Source: Rickettsiales bacterium
GTDB lineage: Bacteria; Pseudomonadota; Alphaproteobacteria; Rs-D84
Length of the DNA stretch: 47,889 nt
Direction: 5' to 3'
NCBI GenBank assembly: GCA_031263295.1
Contig: JAISGC010000055.1
Location: 1 to 47,889 of the forward strand
In this document: positions 44,852 to 47,889 of the stretch, piece after piece
Layout of the letters: every line of letters starts with the position of its first letter
Position numbering within the stretch: position 1 is the stretch's first letter
Program-made: the position numbers and the translations under genes
The notes under the pieces: generated by a model
Seen by the model: only the letters and a program-made list of their open reading frames with translations
Databases searched by the model: none
Told to the model about the DNA's origin: nothing

Positions 44852-47224
44852 TCATTGCACCGGAACGATTTTGCATGTATCGGTATTAGTATCCCATCTG
44901 CCGCCGCCGATTTCTTCGCAGAGCTTCTGATACCCGCCCATCAGGTTGATTATAGTCTGCTGGCCCGAAGGGTCGAATTGTTTTGTGTCAGGGTTCAGGC
45001 ACGCGACATCCGCGCGCTGGACCAAGGCCTCATACACGCTGCCCGTGCCGAAAAACGGCCGGCTTCCGCAGGCGTCCGCAGACCAGCTTCCCGCCGCAAT
45101 CACGCGCGCCTTTTTCGCGGCTATTTGCGCCTGGGTGCAGTTGCCTTCGCTGTCGGGAGTGTCGCAAGACCCGTCGTCGTAATAGCACAGGTCGGCCATA
45201 TATCTTTTTAATTCTGATTCGCACATTGTCGAGACCTTGGTGTCGTCGACGGTTTCCACAAACGCGCGCAAGGCCGCGAGCCCGCACTTTTTGTTCTGCG
45301 CGTCCGAGACCTGACCGGTGTCCGAGACCACGCATCCGTCGCTGTCGCCGTAAAGCGCGGCGCAGGCCAGCACCTTGTCCGAGCACATCGAGCTGGCGGC
45401 GCGCACGCCGATTCCGGCCGAGGCGCTTTGGACCGCGGTCGACATCGCCTCGTCGCCCTTCACCTCGGCGAACATATTCAGATCGCCGGTCTGCTTGTTA
45501 TAGCATTGCGTCATCATCGAGACGCAGTTGTCTTTCACGGACTCGATTTTATCGTCCTGGGCCTGCGCGATTTCAATCAGCGCCTGCTGCTTGAAGGCGG
45601 CCCAGACCGCATCGGAATCGTCCTTGCAGGTGTTCAGCGCCGAGGCCGCGCGGCTGCGCAGTTTATCCAGATTATCCAGGAAAACCTTGTTCGCGGTATC
45701 GTTCAGATTGTTCAGATTTATCTGGTCTTTCAGCTTGAAGAGCTGCGGCGAGTAAATCGGCTCGCCGGTGGTCGCGCTGATGTAAAGCCCGGTGAAGTCG
45801 AGGCAGCGCTCCCATTTCGGACCGCAGGCATAGGGGTCCTGAATCTCGGTCCGGACGGCGGCGATGCACTGGTTGACCGACGCCGAATTGTGCGCGCGAT
45901 AGTCTTCGAGGCGCGCGGCGGTCATCGCATTGTTCGCCTCGCGGATTGTGGATTCGAGGGCTTGGCGCTGGGCATCCAAGCTTTTCTCATAGGCGCTGCA
46001 ATCCTGGGAAATCAAAATAGTGTAAGCGCTCGCGACCATATTCGCCGAGGCCTGGTTGTTCGCGCAGGATGAAGACACGGACATACACTGCGAATAGACC
46101 GCGTCGTAAAGGGCCTTGCCCTCCAAAGTATCGAGATTGACCGCATTGGTCGAGCCGCGATTGTTTCCGTTCGATGCCGTCGCGAAAGGATCGGTCGATG
46201 TCGAGCCGCCGCCCCAAATGTCGCCAGACGATGTGTTGAAGTTCAGATTCAACGACGATCCGCCGCCGAGGACTTTTTGCGCGGCCGAGCTCGACGAAGT
46301 CGTCGCCGGGACATCGGAGGCCTTTTTCGTTCCGGCCAAAAGCGCGTTGATATTTTCGAGCATCGCGGCCGACGCGGACTTGTCGGTCTTCAATGCGGAC
46401 TCGCCCTCGCTGGCGGTCGACATCGCGTTCGCCTCGTCCGCGGTCAGTCCGATTGCATAGAGGTTCTGGTCGTTGAATTGCAGAATCATTTGCTTGGCGG
46501 CGTCGAAGGCCTCCTCGCGGTCGCGGAAACTGCGGAACTTGTCCGAGCACAGGCACCGGCGGTAGACATCGGACTTCAAGCCGCAGAACTGGTCCATGCA
46601 GGCGAAATACGCCTCGCGGCACTGATTATATTCCGGGCCCATCGAGGCGGTGTTGGTGAAGAGAGCCGTTGCGCGCGCATTGTTCGGAGCATTGACCACG
46701 CCGCCGATTGCGGCCGCGCGCGCGCGCGCGGGTCCTCCGGCGCCCTTTGCAGGCGCGCCGCGTCCGGCGCGAACGCCGCCCATAACCGCGGCGCGCGCGG
46801 CGGTCGCCGAGCGAGCGGTCGCGGCCGAGCCGCGCATCGGTCCGGCGATGACGCCGCCACCGGCATTGCCGCGCGGCACCATCGCCGAGCGCGAAGACGC
46901 GGCGGGCGCGCGGGTAATCTGAATTGCTGAACGGCCGACTTGCGGGCCGCTGCCTGCGTTCAGGCCGCCGTTATTGATTGGGACGGCGCGGGTCAGGCCG
47001 CGCTCGGGGACTATGACGCCGCGGCTGGTTGTCGAGCGATTGGACTTGGTGTTTTGTTCGAGAATCTCGCGCTGTTCGGCCTCTTTGTCGCCGCGCCCCG
47101 TCAGGCTGGCGGCCTTGGAAGTCGTGGCGGTCGCGGCCCCGCGCGGATTCGGGCGCGCGTTGTCGGCGGCGAAACCCGCGTGGCAAAACGCGGCCGCAAA
47201 CGCAAAGGCAATAATTTTTCTCAT
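44852..47224 (-). CDS. Secreted CMDQFC-motif cysteine-containing protein (paralogue of 906-2999), function unknown
   Basis: A protein of 790 residues from the ATG at 47224; a TTG at 47236 would add four residues. Signal peptide: MRKIIAFAFAAAFCHAGFAA. A low-complexity region to ~195 is rich in Arg-Ala motifs (ARSATAARAAVMGGVRAGRG, RARAAAIGG). The conserved block follows: EYNQCREAYFACMDQFCGLK, YRRCLCSDKFRSFRDREEAF and LKTDKSASAAMLENINALLA. After it come a Ser/Gly linker and a long helical C-terminal half with cysteine pairs (SQCMSVSSSCANNQAS, SSMCSDKVLACAALYGDSDG). The overall order is the same as in the protein at 906-2999, which is about 90 residues shorter. Two copies of so large a secreted protein imply an important envelope role, but no family was recognised. 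Confidence 0.8.
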   Translation of the reverse strand: MRKIIAFAFAAAFCHAGFAADNARPNPRGAATATTSKAASLTGRGDKEAEQREILEQNTKSNRSTTSRGVIVPERGLTRAVPINNGGLNAGSGPQVGRSAIQITRAPAASSRSAMVPRGNAGGGVIAGPMRGSAATARSATAARAAVMGGVRAGRGAPAKGAGGPARARAAAIGGVVNAPNNARATALFTNTASMGPEYNQCREAYFACMDQFCGLKSDVYRRCLCSDKFRSFRDREEAFDAAKQMILQFNDQNLYAIGLTADEANAMSTASEGESALKTDKSASAAMLENINALLAGTKKASDVPATTSSSSAAQKVLGGGSSLNLNFNTSSGDIWGGGSTSTDPFATASNGNNRGSTNAVNLDTLEGKALYDAVYSQCMSVSSSCANNQASANMVASAYTILISQDCSAYEKSLDAQRQALESTIREANNAMTAARLEDYRAHNSASVNQCIAAVRTEIQDPYACGPKWERCLDFTGLYISATTGEPIYSPQLFKLKDQINLNNLNDTANKVFLDNLDKLRSRAASALNTCKDDSDAVWAAFKQQALIEIAQAQDDKIESVKDNCVSMMTQCYNKQTGDLNMFAEVKGDEAMSTAVQSASAGIGVRAASSMCSDKVLACAALYGDSDGCVVSDTGQVSDAQNKKCGLAALRAFVETVDDTKVSTMCESELKRYMADLCYYDDGSCDTPDSEGNCTQAQIAAKKARVIAAGSWSADACGSRPFFGTGSVYEALVQRADVACLNPDTKQFDPSGQQTIINLMGGYQKLCEEIGGGRWDTNTDTCKIVPVQ

Positions 47225-47305
47225 TTCCTTTTGCAATTATAACACAATCGCCCGGCGGGAAAAAGTGAAATAGTGAACCCGTTGCGCGACGGCGGATTGT
47301 TTCGC

Positions 47306-47334
47306 TTGCGCGCGCGGACGCGATTGATTAAAAT
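47306..47334 (+). promoter_or_regulatory. Promoter giving a leaderless lnt transcript
   Basis: TTGCGC (47306-47311), 17 nt and TAAAAT (47329-47334), then 7 nt to the ATG. Confidence 0.6.
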
Positions 47335-47341
47335 CGCGGGT

Positions 47342-47889
47342 ATGAAAATAATTTCCTGTATTTTGATGGCTGGACTTGGGGCGGCGGGGTCGCTCGCGTT
47401 CGCGCCGTTTGGCTGGTGGCCTATGGCGATTGCGTCGATCGGCGCGGCGTATTATATCTGTGTGTTTCATCGAAACACGCACCGCCGGGCATCCCTGGCC
47501 ATGTTCTGGGGAGCTGGCTGGTGCGTGGCGAATTTTTATTGGACGGCGAGCGCGATTCCGCAGGTTGGATTGCGGTTCGCGGTGTGGGGGATTCTGGCGG
47601 CGCTCGGCGCAGTGGTTTTCGGAATGCCGTTTATGGCGGCCGCAAGACAATCGGCCGGATGGCGGCGGGCATTGGTGTTCGCGACCGGCGCCGCGGGCGC
47701 GCTTTACATTCGCGAGGTTTTGATAAATCCGTGGAATCCGCTGGCGAACATAGCATTGGGCGCGCCGGGTCTTGCGGCGTCTATGTCGGTTGTCGGGGCG
47801 ATTGGCCTGACATTTGTGATTGCCGGTTGCGTGGCGGCAGTTATCGAGGCGATTATTCCAGAGCGCGATTCCCCTTCTCCCCTTGGGGA
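47342..47889 (+). CDS. lnt: Apolipoprotein N-acyltransferase, N-terminal part (3' truncated by the window)
   Basis: The inner-membrane enzyme that adds the third acyl chain to lipoproteins, which are present nearby. 182 codons are visible. The N-terminal helices match Lnt (GAAGSLAFAPFGWWPMAIAS), followed by FWGAGWCVANFYWTASAIPQ and NPWNPLANIALGAPGLAASM. Two repeat insertions are translated: CVFHRNTHRRAS, from an E-type remnant (47460-47490), and IIPERDSPSPLG at the window end, from a Z repeat (47851-47889). Whether the frame survives the rest of the Z element cannot be seen. The catalytic Glu, Lys and Cys lie beyond the window. Confidence 0.88.
   Translation, partial: MKIISCILMAGLGAAGSLAFAPFGWWPMAIASIGAAYYICVFHRNTHRRASLAMFWGAGWCVANFYWTASAIPQVGLRFAVWGILAALGAVVFGMPFMAAARQSAGWRRALVFATGAAGALYIREVLINPWNPLANIALGAPGLAASMSVVGAIGLTFVIAGCVAAVIEAIIPERDSPSPLG
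47460..47490. repeat. E-type remnant in frame inside lnt
   Basis: GTGTGTTTCATCGAAACACG then CACCGCCGGGC matches the end of E3 (GTGTTTcatcgAAACAC CCCACCAGGC) with a few substitutions, which points to an old insertion. Confidence 0.65.
47851..47889. repeat. Repeat Z3, left end, in frame inside lnt
   Basis: GATTATTCCAGAGCGCGATT then CCCCTTCTCCCC matches the left end of Z1 (3066-3229). The rest of the element, if present, lies outside the window. Confidence 0.75.

Overview
The window is a gene-dense, fairly GC-rich segment of an alphaproteobacterial chromosome. The evidence is the gene content: lpxI, an intact ybgC-tolQ-tolR-tolA run, nrdR, mltG, dnaN and many small outer-membrane beta-barrels. 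No phage or plasmid genes were seen. The 5' end cuts pheT and the 3' end cuts lnt. Short intergenic gaps, several shortened proteins (TolQ, FtsY, a TrmA/RlmD-type methyltransferase) and heavy loading with small palindromic repeats suggest a host-associated or uncultured lineage with a streamlined genome. That placement is inference.

Layout. 1-9.4 kb: end of pheT, a secreted CMDQFC-motif protein, ftsH, a PpiD-like chaperone, ftsY and a Kef-type antiporter. 9.4-17.4 kb: dnaN, mltG, a small porin-like protein, a TPR-like membrane protein, aspS and two related secreted cysteine-rich proteins. 17.4-25.3 kb: ftsE, an AI-2E/PerM family protein, a DUF218 protein, two outer-membrane barrels, a third cysteine-rich protein, a membrane protein, lepB and rnc. 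25.2-31 kb: an RNA methyltransferase, two tandem outer-membrane barrels, lpxI and two glycosyltransferases. 31-38.6 kb: grpE, a 54-codon ORF, ybgC-tolQRA, a secreted protein plus a collagen-like gene broken by an amber codon, nrdR, a lytic transglycosylase and rnhB. 38.8-47.9 kb: two lipoproteins, an alpha/beta-hydrolase-Nudix fusion, an ACT-like protein, a cysteine-rich protein, a PNPOx-like protein, a cold-shock protein, an AT-rich NERD/SH3 pair beside tRNA-Leu(UAA), a second CMDQFC protein and lnt. Most genes serve the cell envelope (peptidoglycan, lipid A, lipoprotein maturation, Tol, secretion) or core information processing.

The most unusual content is not protein. (1) A roughly 200-nt structured RNA, called X here, occurs five times. 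Each copy follows a promoter and lies directly upstream of a gene on the same strand. Two interleaved helices form an H-type pseudoknot, and the helix sequences differ completely between copies while pairing is kept. In three copies an intrinsic-terminator-like hairpin follows. (2) A second structured element, Y, occurs twice with identical spacing and covarying arms. (3) At least eight families of short palindromic or inverted tandem-repeat elements (A-H and Z) fill the gaps and also sit in frame inside pheT, mltG, rnhB, tolA and lnt. Repeat DNA also encodes the hydrophobic export signal or membrane segment of several envelope proteins. (4) At least six genes appear to be leaderless, with the -10 box ending 6 or 7 nt before the ATG.
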